NCBI GenBank assembly: GCA_002494645.1
Contig: DACE01000010.1
Span: 1-18,338, forward strand
Length of the DNA: 18,338 bases
Direction of reading: 5' to 3'
Source: Euryarchaeota archaeon UBA256
GTDB taxonomy: Archaea > Thermoplasmatota > Poseidoniia > Poseidoniales > Poseidoniaceae
Positions 1 through 7,339 of the stretch are shown here, piece by piece. Below the pieces are notes generated by a model, which saw nothing but the letters and a program-made list of their open reading frames with translations, was not told where the DNA came from and did not search any database. Each line of letters starts with the position of its first letter. The stretch's first letter is position 1. A program made the translations under genes and the position numbers.

Positions 1-1140
1 CAAACGGTCAACGCCATCATCAATACTTCCGTCGCAATCGTCATCTCGTCCGTTCCACTGTTCGAGTTGATTTGGTGCCACGCTAGCTCGTGTATCATCA
101 CAATCCAAGAACCAACGGTAGCCATCGCTGTCGTTGTCCAGATCTTGGACAAGTGGGTCGGTCATCGTGTCATAGACTTCCTCGCCGTCAAAGAGTCCGT
201 CTCCGTCCGTGTCAGCATCAAAGGGGTCGGTGCTGCGATTGGTGTATTCATCGAAATCAAGTAAACCGTCTCCGTCGCTGTCGGAGGAAAAGAAGGCTTC
301 ATCGATAATTTGGTTGCAATTATTGTCCACTCCGTCCAATTGTTCCGGCATGTTAGGGTTGATGGAAGGGTCGCTATCGTTGCAATCTTCAAACCAATAA
401 AACGAGTCTCCGTCGCTATCGTTGTCAACACTCAACGGGTTGGTAAAGTAGACAAATAATTCCATGTCGTCCCTCAACAGGTCTCCATCGGTGTCAGCGA
501 GGCTCCTATTGGTGCCATATACATGGAATTCATCGTAGTCTGAAAGCGTGTCTTCATCGATGTCGCTTTCATTGAATCCCTCATCCCACTGGCCGTCACA
601 ATCATCATCCAACCCATTGAGCCGTTCATTGGCTCCCGGGTAAATCATGGCGTCACTGTCATTGCAGTCATTAAACCAGTAAAATCCGTCCCCGTCCGCA
701 TTCGGGTCGTAAACCAAGGGGTCAGAGAAGTAGGTCATGACCTCTTCACCATCGCTCAACTGGTCGCCATCGGTGTCCGTCACCAAGGGATTCGTGAGGT
801 TGACCAAGACCTCTGTTCCGTCATCAAGTCCGTCACCATCTGTATCGAGCGCACGAGGATTGGTACCTTCAACGAGAACTTCGACGCCGTCATTCAGTCC
901 ATCGTCGTCGGTGTCTGCGTCAAGTGGGTCGGTAGGAACCGTTGAAAGAAGTTCAATGCCGTCATTCAAGCCGTCACCGTCTGAATCAGGGTTGTTGGGG
1001 TCGGTTGAGGAATTGAAGACTTCATACCCGTCTTCCAAACCATCACCGTCGCTGTCTGCATCAAAGGGGTCGGTGAAGTAGACCTCTGTTTCATTCGCAT
1101 CGGTGAGGAGGTCATCGTCACTGTCGATGTCACGTTCCGT
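1..1140 (-). repeat. Protein-coding array of TSP3-type and MopE-type calcium/metal-binding repeats
   Basis: Within the protease gene, six consecutive units of about 23 residues (69 bases) follow the pattern D-x-D-x-D-G-L-x-D-G-x-E, ending in a TDP or TNP step. These are thrombospondin type 3-like. The array then switches to a compound unit: a DGDGFYWFNDCNDSD block with PGANERLNGLDDDCDG (MopE-like putative metal-binding motif), alternating with two further 23-residue units. MopE-like blocks lie at about 574-708, 298-430 and 7-140, so the compound period is roughly 276-291 bases. Each has a Cys in DC(N/D)D. The first and third pair it with a second Cys in DDDCDG; the middle one has DNNCNQ instead. 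The aspartate ladders imply calcium binding and a stiff extended stalk. The array continues off the edge. Confidence 0.88.
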
Positions 1141-2919
1141 ACCGTGCAAGACCAGGCCCCATTCAACGAGTTCCCCAACGTCATTATTGCCTTGATCTTC
1201 AATGCTCAAAATCCATTCACCCCGGCTGTCTTCACCCCAGTGGTGAACCGAAGAAAAACGCCAGTCTGCGTAGTTATTATTGGCGTCTTCGTGCTTTTCT
1301 GCAAGAATGCTTTCTGTTCCAGAGGGGGAGGTCAATATAATTTCTAAATCACCACGGTAGGTGTGGTCAATATCAACGTACACGTCCACATTCTCAAGGT
1401 GCATTGGTTCGGTGATATTCACTGAAAAGTTCACCGGAGAACCGCTGTTATCGGGGATGGCAGTGTTGGTGCTTTGCATACCAGATGAAGCATTGATCTC
1501 TTCATCTACCAGCGTCCAATTCTCAGCTAAGAAGACCGCTGCCGACGCATCAACAACCCCAAAACCATACTTGTGACTGACAAGATGTCCGTGGCCGTTG
1601 GCATTCCAAGAGGTGTCCAAAGCGTCGTTTTTACGAGAGGATTCAACCAAAATATGTTGCACGTCACGCCAAGTCAAGTTGTTATTGGCATCAAGCATGA
1701 GCGCAATCACACCAGAGACCAAAGGTGTGGCCGATGAGGTTCCCCCAAAGGTGTTGGTATAGTCGTTGGAAGTATATCCTCCTGAGCCTTCGATATCGGT
1801 TGTGGTGATGGCTTCCCCGCCTCCATTTGAAGGGGCTGCGACAAGGATGTTAGCGCCTGGTTCTGCGTAGTAGGATTGTTCTCCTTTGAAGGTCACGGCG
1901 GTGACAGCGATGGTGTAGCGGAGATTCGCATAGCCGTCATTGTTTGAATTATCATCGTCGTCCAATCCATTTCCTGCAGCCCATGTGATGATATTGCCCA
2001 AGCCTCCACGACCTTGGTGAGCATCGGCTTCCATCGCTGCCAGCATCAGCGGACCTGGCCCAGAGAGCGTTTCCCCGTTATCACTTGGACCCCACGAATT
2101 TGAATAGATGTCAATATTTTGACGCTCGTGCGCCAGAGTATTGGCTTCTCGCACGTCGGTGGTACTGCATGAAATCAACTGAAGACCGGCCAAACCAGCC
2201 ATAGGAGCAGCACCAGATACACCCAAACTATTGTTGCCAACCGCAGCTGCAACACCGCCTGCAGCCGTTCCGTGGGCGTCGTTTGATGCTGGAGTAGGGT
2301 CGCCGTCATTGCTGCAATAATCGTAATCCAGCGTGGACTCATAGTAGTCGTCAAGGTCGGGGTGGTTCCAGTCAAAGCCATCATCAACCACACCAATGAT
2401 GACGCCTTGGCCGCGATATGAATTCCATGCTGCGGTTATGTTCACGTCTTCACCAGCCGTGCCTCCAGATTGACCCGTGTTGACCAAATGCCACTGGTCA
2501 GAGAACTTCGGGTCGTTGGGCACCCATCGAGGAAGTTGTTGCTGTTCTATGAGCGGATAGAAGGTCTCAATCAGGCCTTCCTCTTGCATATGGGTGAGTA
2601 ATTCCAACCCTGCAAGGCCATATTCCGAAACCAGCCACGCTCCTGAAAGATGAGGTAGCGCATCACCAACAGGAGTTGTGCTGATGGCTACCCAAGACCC
2701 AGCCTCCTCAAGTTGTTGAGAGGTATATTGTGAGAGGTCAGTGACCCGGGCGAGAGCAGATTGGACCGCCATGGAGTAGGTATTCGAAATCAGCCGTTCA
2801 CCTGAATCCTCCTCCTGCATGGCTTCGATAACATTCGTAGCCGGGCCTTCTTCTGCAGAGGAAACTGGCAGGATTGAGGTCAAAAGAAGCATGACCAAAA
2901 CCTGTGCTTTCAACCTCAT
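1..2919 (-). CDS. Secreted kexin-like S8 serine protease with P domain and Ca-binding repeats (C-terminus off left edge)
   Basis: Open for 973 codons with no in-frame stop (all codons read) and continuing past the left edge. Residues 1-22 form a signal peptide (MRLKAQVLVMLLLTS, then SSAEE). Residues about 23-165 look like a prodomain, followed by VPNDPKFSDQWHL, typical of kexin/furin relatives. The subtilase domain (about 168-450) has the full triad: Asp179 in VVDDG, His216 in NDAHGTAAGG, Ser395 in GTSSATP, with oxyanion Asn317 in AAGNG. Residues about 488-593 match a P (Homo B) domain (HTYRGDLEIILTSPSGT, then WILSIED). From about 595 onward come acidic repeats (separate entry). By family knowledge this is an exported, calcium-stabilised endopeptidase that cleaves extracellular or surface proteins; the substrate is unknown. 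It has a 162-base divergent region with msrA. The family call is secure; cell-surface attachment cannot be judged because the C-terminus is missing. Confidence 0.95.
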   Translation of the reverse strand, partial: MRLKAQVLVMLLLTSILPVSSAEEGPATNVIEAMQEEDSGERLISNTYSMAVQSALARVTDLSQYTSQQLEEAGSWVAISTTPVGDALPHLSGAWLVSEYGLAGLELLTHMQEEGLIETFYPLIEQQQLPRWVPNDPKFSDQWHLVNTGQSGGTAGEDVNITAAWNSYRGQGVIIGVVDDGFDWNHPDLDDYYESTLDYDYCSNDGDPTPASNDAHGTAAGGVAAAVGNNSLGVSGAAPMAGLAGLQLISCSTTDVREANTLAHERQNIDIYSNSWGPSDNGETLSGPGPLMLAAMEADAHQGRGGLGNIITWAAGNGLDDDDNSNNDGYANLRYTIAVTAVTFKGEQSYYAEPGANILVAAPSNGGGEAITTTDIEGSGGYTSNDYTNTFGGTSSATPLVSGVIALMLDANNNLTWRDVQHILVESSRKNDALDTSWNANGHGHLVSHKYGFGVVDASAAVFLAENWTLVDEEINASSGMQSTNTAIPDNSGSPVNFSVNITEPMHLENVDVYVDIDHTYRGDLEIILTSPSGTESILAEKHEDANNNYADWRFSSVHHWGEDSRGEWILSIEDQGNNDVGELVEWGLVLHGTERDIDSDDDLLTDANETEVYFTDPFDADSDGDGLEDGYEVFNSSTDPNNPDSDGDGLNDGIELLSTVPTDPLDADTDDDGLNDGVEVLVEGTNPRALDTDGDGLDDGTEVLVNLTNPLVTDTDGDQLSDGEEVMTYFSDPLVYDPNADGDGFYWFNDCNDSDAMIYPGANERLNGLDDDCDGQWDEGFNESDIDEDTLSDYDEFHVYGTNRSLADTDGDLLRDDMELFVYFTNPLSVDNDSDGDSFYWFEDCNDSDPSINPNMPEQLDGVDNNCNQIIDEAFFSSDSDGDGLLDFDEYTNRSTDPFDADTDGDGLFDGEEVYDTMTDPLVQDLDNDSDGYRWFLDCDDTRASVAPNQLEQWNGRDDDCDGSIDDGVDRL

Positions 2920-3026
2920 AGTTGTGCCTTGAGCCCTTACCTCATAGGACTAACGGTTTCGTGGACTGGGGTTCAATTCCCGTAAAGAATGATGAATGTT
3001 ATCGTCAATGTCAGGCAAATCAAACA

Positions 3027-3056
3027 TGAACCTCCGCGAACCTAATCAAAGGTTCA
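3027..3056. promoter_or_regulatory. Candidate operator: repeated GAACCT / AGGTTC elements upstream of msrA
   Basis: The 162-base divergent region (2920-3081) between the S8 protease and msrA contains TGAACCT at 3027-3033, GAACCT again at 3038-3043 (11 bases later) and the reverse complement AGGTTCA at 3050-3056. The inner pair forms a 6-bp inverted repeat with a 6-base spacer. The outer pair forms a 7-bp inverted repeat. The site ends 25 bases before the msrA start codon, a reasonable place for a repressor or activator. The binding protein is unknown and this could be chance. I see no convincing TATA box or Shine-Dalgarno elsewhere in the region. Confidence 0.3.
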
Positions 3057-3081
3057 TAGGTAAGCGGGGCGACCCAGAGTC

Positions 3082-3603
3082 ATGGAGCGAATGCTTGTTG
3101 GCGGTGGATGCTTTTGGTGTGTTGAGGGAGCATACAAACAGATTCGAGGCGTAGAGTCTGCCCTTCCAGCCTATGCTGGAGGTCACGATGAGCGCCCCAA
3201 CTACCGTGCAGTGTGCTCGGGAACGACTGGACACGCCGAAATCGTGGAGGTTGTTTATGACCCACAGATCGTCGATTACGCCACACTGCTCGAGGTCTTC
3301 TTTACTGTTCACGACCCTACGCAACTCAACCGACAAGGCAACGATATCGGGACCCAATATCGCAGTTGCATCATGCCGTTGGACGATACTCAGCGAATGC
3401 TTGCGGAATCTATAATTCAACGCATGGAGCCTCATTTTGACGCCCCCATCGTCACCACGATTGAAGATGCGATTCATTTTACAATCGCTGAAAAAGAACA
3501 CCATGACTACTATGCTCGCAACCCTTACCAGGGCTATTGCGCTGCGGTTGTCGGTCCAAAAATCGCCAAGGTACGAGCCAAACACGCTCACCTTTACGAT
3601 TGA
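3082..3603 (+). CDS. msrA: Peptide methionine sulfoxide reductase A
   Basis: A 173-residue protein of normal MsrA length. It reduces the S-epimer of methionine sulfoxide in proteins and free methionine sulfoxide in the cytoplasm, using thioredoxin-type reductant. The active-site motif GGGCFWC is at residues 7-13 with the catalytic Cys10. The family's YAGG motif is at 31-34, GHAEIVEV at 50-57 carries the acid Glu53, and TQYRS is at 91-95. Cys153 in NPYQGYC is a plausible resolving cysteine. The ATG is the only start that gives a standard N-terminus immediately before the strand leading to the catalytic Cys. It lies 56 bases upstream of pruA on the same strand and may share its transcript. A 191-residue open frame antisense to it is a shadow. 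Confidence 0.95.
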   Translation: MERMLVGGGCFWCVEGAYKQIRGVESALPAYAGGHDERPNYRAVCSGTTGHAEIVEVVYDPQIVDYATLLEVFFTVHDPTQLNRQGNDIGTQYRSCIMPLDDTQRMLAESIIQRMEPHFDAPIVTTIEDAIHFTIAEKEHHDYYARNPYQGYCAAVVGPKIAKVRAKHAHLYD

Positions 3604-3659
3604 GCCGCCCATTGTTCCCATGGGTGATGTTCAAGAAGCGTCGTGTGCGACCGCTCTTC

Positions 3660-5291
3660 ATGGTCAACAGCATACCAATGCCACCAACGCCGGTCAACGA
3701 ACCCATCCTCGGATACTTACCGGGAAGTGCCGAACGTGCCGCTCTTGAGGTTGAACTCAAGCGACAGTCCGATGAAATACTTGAGATTCCTTGCATCATC
3801 AACGGTGAAGAGGTCTTCACCGGCGATGTTGTGGAGCAGGTCATGCCCCACGACCACGGCCACGTGATCGCTCGAGTCCACATGGCATCAAAAACCAACG
3901 TCGAAGAAGCGATTCAAGCATCACTTGACGCACACGAGATGTGGTCCACCATGCCTTGGCAGTCCCGTGCTGCTATCTTCCTCAAAGCAAGCGAGATGCT
4001 CAAAGGTCCACGCCGAGCTGAAATCAACGCTTCAACGATGCTCAACCAGTCGAAAACCTGCCACCAAGCGGAGATTGACTCGGCCTGTGAGCTGATCGAC
4101 TTCTGGCGATTCAACTCAGATTATGCTCGTCAAATTTACGAAGACATGCAACCACCTGTCTCTCCCTCCAGCATGTGGAACTCAAGCGAAGTCCGCCCCT
4201 TGGAAGGCTTTGTCTTCTCGGTGACGCCCTTCAACTTCTCAAGCATCGCTGCTAATCTGCCATCAAGTATGGCCATCATGGGAAATACTGGTGTATGGAA
4301 ACCAAGTCGCAACTCGTATGTATCCAACTACTTACTTATGAGATTAATGATGGATGCTGGCCTTCCAGCAGGCGTCATCAACTTTATCCCCGGCAAAGCA
4401 AGCATGGTCGGTGATACCGTACTCGCTCACCCAATGCTCGCTGGAATTCACTTTACTGGCTCAACCTCTGTTTTCCGCAAGATGTGGAGGGATGTTGCCA
4501 ATAATTTGGAGAATTACCGCTCTTACCCTCGTGTGGTGGGTGAAACCGGTGGAAAGGACTTCATTGTTGCACATCCGGATTGTGATGAAGCAGCCTTGAT
4601 TGTAGCACTTCTGCGCGGCTCATTCGAATTTCAAGGGCAAAAGTGCAGTGCTGCAAGCCGCGCCTATATCCCACAAAGCGTATGGAAGAACATCAAAGAT
4701 GAGTACATTGCAGAAGTCGGAAAAATTACTCTTGGCGATCCTCGGAACTTCTCCAATTTCATGTCTGCCGTGATCGATAAAAAATCGTTTGACAACATTA
4801 CGGGATACATTGACCGAGCAAAGGCAGATTCCGGTTGTGAAATCGTAACAGGTGGAAATTACGATGGGTCAACAGGATACTTTGTTGAACCTACAACCAT
4901 TGTTTGCTCAGACCCGCAATATGAATCGATGAAAGAAGAAATATTCGGCCCAGTGCTGTCCATTCACGTCTATGCTGACGATGAATTTGAGAAGGTTCTG
5001 AAGACATGTGACGAAACCTCTGAATACGCATTGACTGGTTCTATCTTCGCCACGAAGAGGGAAGATATCCTCACCGCAATGAAAGCACTGCGATACTCTG
5101 CCGGGAACTTCTACATCAACGATAAGCCAACTGGCGCCGTCGTAGGTCAACAACCGTTTGGAGGGGCACGTGGGAGCGGTACCAATGACAAGGCGGGTTC
5201 ACCCCTGAACTTGTTGCGATGGATATCACCGCGTTCAATCAAGGAAACATTCGCGCCACCACATGAGTGGACCTACGGGTTCCTTGGGTGA
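3660..5291 (+). CDS. pruA: 1-pyrroline-5-carboxylate (glutamate semialdehyde) dehydrogenase, ALDH4 type
   Basis: 543 residues; oxidises L-glutamate gamma-semialdehyde to glutamate with NAD, the second step of proline catabolism. The sequence follows the stand-alone mammalian ALDH4A1 architecture along its whole length, including LGYLPGSAERAALE near the N-terminus, GPRRAEI, INFIPGKAS, and the C-terminal AGNFYINDK and VGQQPFGGARGSGTNDK. The NAD-site FTGST is at 265-269, the general base Glu295 is in VVGETGG and the nucleophile Cys329 is in GQKCSAAS, with normal Glu-Cys spacing of 34. The frame is open upstream to 3537 and an ATG at 3627 is also possible. I chose 3660 because homology begins just after it. 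No proline dehydrogenase is in the window. The stop codon directly abuts the convergent gene at 5292. Confidence 0.95.
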   Translation: MVNSIPMPPTPVNEPILGYLPGSAERAALEVELKRQSDEILEIPCIINGEEVFTGDVVEQVMPHDHGHVIARVHMASKTNVEEAIQASLDAHEMWSTMPWQSRAAIFLKASEMLKGPRRAEINASTMLNQSKTCHQAEIDSACELIDFWRFNSDYARQIYEDMQPPVSPSSMWNSSEVRPLEGFVFSVTPFNFSSIAANLPSSMAIMGNTGVWKPSRNSYVSNYLLMRLMMDAGLPAGVINFIPGKASMVGDTVLAHPMLAGIHFTGSTSVFRKMWRDVANNLENYRSYPRVVGETGGKDFIVAHPDCDEAALIVALLRGSFEFQGQKCSAASRAYIPQSVWKNIKDEYIAEVGKITLGDPRNFSNFMSAVIDKKSFDNITGYIDRAKADSGCEIVTGGNYDGSTGYFVEPTTIVCSDPQYESMKEEIFGPVLSIHVYADDEFEKVLKTCDETSEYALTGSIFATKREDILTAMKALRYSAGNFYINDKPTGAVVGQQPFGGARGSGTNDKAGSPLNLLRWISPRSIKETFAPPHEWTYGFLG

Positions 5292-5615
5292 TTAAACCGG
5301 TTCTTGAGGCGACGAGAAGCCACCAGCCTTTCGAGCCACACGAGCCATGTGGGCGCGTTCCGCTTGCGGTATGATGTATTGGGCGGGGTAACGACTTGAG
5401 ACCAGACTGATTAGATACCAACCTAAGGTCAACAGAGGTGTAGCAATCATGACGGTGAGGGCGGCCGCCATCACGAGAAAACCATCCGTTGCGTTCCACG
5501 ACCATATTGCGCTGAGCCCTGTGCAGAGTGGTAACCACCAGCGGGCCGCGTAACTCGGTGTCGACATTCCCTTGTGGTCTTTCCTTGGGGCGAATGAGCT
5601 TGAAAGAATTCCCAT
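5292..5615 (-). CDS. Small membrane protein, two predicted transmembrane helices, function unknown
   Basis: A 107-residue protein that I do not recognise. Hydrophobic segments lie at about 26-40 (WWLPLCTGLSAIW) and 45-73 (GFLVMAAALTVMIATPLL, then LGWYLISLV). They are followed by a basic C-terminal tail (QAERAHMARVARKAG) that would face the cytoplasm by the positive-inside rule. The start may be the ATG at 5615 or the internal ATG at 5567 (MSTPSYAARW). Its stop (TAA, reading 5294 to 5292) lies directly next to the pruA stop with no spacer. The hydropathy pattern and clean packing against pruA argue that it is real, but there is no family match to rest on. Confidence 0.6.
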   Translation of the reverse strand: MGILSSSFAPRKDHKGMSTPSYAARWWLPLCTGLSAIWSWNATDGFLVMAAALTVMIATPLLTLGWYLISLVSSRYPAQYIIPQAERAHMARVARKAGGFSSPQEPV

Positions 5616-5626
5616 AGCCGCTCATT

Positions 5627-5661
5627 GTCTCTAGAGACTATTTCAAGCGGCGTTTTTTTCC
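5627..5661 (+). terminator. Possible plus-strand terminator: palindrome followed by a T-run
   Basis: A perfect 12-base palindrome GTCTCTAGAGAC at 5627-5638 is followed about 15 bases later by a run of seven T (GCGTTTTTTTCC, T-run near 5653-5659). Archaeal RNA polymerase can terminate on T-runs alone. If used, this site would end a pruA transcript after it had run antisense through the small membrane protein gene at 5292-5615. The palindrome is short for a stable stem and its distance to the T-run is longer than in bacterial terminators. Confidence 0.3.
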
Positions 5662-5752
5662 AAAGCACGGATTCTTTCAAATGGTGCGCTGATGTGCAAT
5701 ACTACATCCGCAATGATGATGGCCTCTGCCGAATGCTGTTTTTCAGTGACGA

Positions 5753-7246
5753 ATGATGGGCGAACTGAGCGGGTACTCATCCTTGATGGTGAAATCTGTG
5801 CAAACGAACATGCGTCCAATGATACTAACAGGTATTCCGCTGACGCCGACACCTGACCGTCTCACCGTTTGGCGTGCCTCAACCCCATGGCAAACCGTTC
5901 GCTCAATGTTGGGCTTGGTGATCGTTTGCTTCTTTATTGCACAACTGGCAGTATTGGTATTTGCTGGCTACATTGACGGTGATATGAACGGGACGCTGGG
6001 GCCCTTTGACCCCTTCTTTACGTTCGTTGGCAGTCTGTGTCTTTCTCCATTCTTGATGTTGTTTTTCTTTCTGCGAAGACCCAAACTCACCCACAGCATC
6101 AACGCACACCCTCACCCGTCGGGCCACACGACCCATGCACTAGCGGGTGGCGCAGTGGTTCAATCGAGAGAACCCACCTCAGTAAGCCATCATATCTTTC
6201 GCTCTACCGCACCTCTTGAGATGCCCCGTCCAAAGCACCTCTGGTTGCTTTTTATCCTTGGCGTGGGCATTTCAACCGCATGTCTCTTGCCCTTGACACT
6301 GGCCGGCGCTAATGTTGTGACGGTCCTTCTGGCAGTGGTCATTGTGTTGCCTGCCTGGCTCATCGGCTTTGCCACACCCGTGTTTGCTTGGTGGTCAATC
6401 ACCAGCAGGCACATGGGAATCACAATGTCTCGCAGAGATGCGGAATGGATTCTCGTAGCGGGAATGCTTTCCACCGTTCCAGCCATTATCATCAACTCAC
6501 TCATTTCTCCAGTGGTCCTCAACAGCTTTGGCTTTGATGCCTATCAAGTAGGCAGCTGGGGTGAGGGGATGATTCTGTTCCTTTCAGCACCAATAGGCGA
6601 AGAAGTTTCCAAGGCCCTCGCAGTCCTTTGTTTAAGCCACCTGATCATCTCGCCCAAACACGGTTTTTACGTAGGCTCAACGGTTGGTCTTGGTTTTGCT
6701 CTTCTCGAGAATGCACAGTATATCTTCATGGCTCTGCTCAGTGATTACAGCAGCATTTCCTACTTCTTCACGGCCTCTCTAAGAGGTTTGAGTTCAATTC
6801 CCGGACATGCGATGTGGACGGGATTAAGTGGTTACGCCATTGGCTGCTGGCTCGCAAGGGATAACCGACTGGCCAACATCACGAGTTCAGCATTCGTGAG
6901 TCATGACCCAGAGGCAAGTTGGGTGCTCTATGACAAAAAGGGCCAACCAGTATCAACAGCAGGATGGGCGAACATCCCCTCAGACCGAATGATTCGATTG
7001 GTGTCCCGCTACGAGAAATACGCATGGTCGATGCCGACCCGGCCACTTATCGGCATTTCATTGGCGATTTTGGGCCACGCTTTGTGGAATGGAACCTCCT
7101 GGGGTGTCGGCATGCTGCTTGCAGATTCCGATTCAGTCTTGGCGATTCTTCTCCAACTCGGCTGGCTTGTCCTGATGGTTCTCACGCTGTGGCTTTGCAT
7201 TTTACGTTGGTTACCGACCATCCTTCTGGAGTCAAAAGAAGCATGA
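5753..7246 (+). CDS. PrsW-family intramembrane metalloprotease
   Basis: Up to 497 residues with about eight or more hydrophobic helices. The PrsW family signatures are in order: GEEVSKAL with Glu283, Glu284 and Lys287; FALLENAQY with Glu319-Asn320; Arg344 then His352 in SSIPGHAMWTG; and His442 in ILGHALWNG. In Bacillus, PrsW performs site-1 cleavage of an anti-sigma factor. Archaea use different transcription machinery, so the substrate here is unknown and a general membrane-protease role is all that can be inferred. Compared with small PrsW proteins this one has an extended N-terminal region with two helices (about 50-107), a polar linker, and a polar insertion (about 370-428, including SWVLYDKKGQP) between the catalytic His motifs. 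The start is uncertain: ATGs at 5753, 5786, 5810 and 5819 are all possible and none has a clear ribosome binding site. Confidence 0.85.
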   Translation: MMGELSGYSSLMVKSVQTNMRPMILTGIPLTPTPDRLTVWRASTPWQTVRSMLGLVIVCFFIAQLAVLVFAGYIDGDMNGTLGPFDPFFTFVGSLCLSPFLMLFFFLRRPKLTHSINAHPHPSGHTTHALAGGAVVQSREPTSVSHHIFRSTAPLEMPRPKHLWLLFILGVGISTACLLPLTLAGANVVTVLLAVVIVLPAWLIGFATPVFAWWSITSRHMGITMSRRDAEWILVAGMLSTVPAIIINSLISPVVLNSFGFDAYQVGSWGEGMILFLSAPIGEEVSKALAVLCLSHLIISPKHGFYVGSTVGLGFALLENAQYIFMALLSDYSSISYFFTASLRGLSSIPGHAMWTGLSGYAIGCWLARDNRLANITSSAFVSHDPEASWVLYDKKGQPVSTAGWANIPSDRMIRLVSRYEKYAWSMPTRPLIGISLAILGHALWNGTSWGVGMLLADSDSVLAILLQLGWLVLMVLTLWLCILRWLPTILLESKEA

Positions 7247-7339
7247 TTCCCTTCATATACGGGTCATGGCTTCAAAAGGCGTCAATCGTTCGCTTTGCTC
7301 ACGACATGTCCAGACATGCAGTAAAAGGTGGTCGCAGCC

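Noticed and set aside
67..1347. Several plus-strand open frames across the repeat region, including a Ser/Pro-rich one at 737-1081
   Set aside because: They are antisense shadows of the aspartate-rich TSP3/MopE repeats, whose GAC/GAT-rich codons read as Ser and Val on the other strand.
2945..2990. tRNA-like T-arm (GGGGTTCAATTCCCG) suggesting a tRNA gene or attachment-site remnant
   Set aside because: The T-loop is intact, but only three base pairs of the T-stem form, and no acceptor or anticodon stem can be built around it. Most likely chance.
3046..3621. A 191-residue minus-strand open frame across msrA
   Set aside because: It is antisense to a fully conserved msrA and has no signal sequence or motif of its own.
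3537..3659. N-terminal extension of pruA overlapping the end of msrA
   Set aside because: The added residues are basic, unlike the family, and read msrA's coding bases in another frame. Homology starts after 3660.
5692..5856. A 54-codon plus-strand open frame (MCNTTSAMMM...) and an opposing 69-codon minus-strand frame at 5643-5852
   Set aside because: They are in matched codon phase on opposite strands, both overlap the start of the PrsW gene, and neither has a ribosome binding site or recognisable family. The minus frame begins with GTG. I could not support either.
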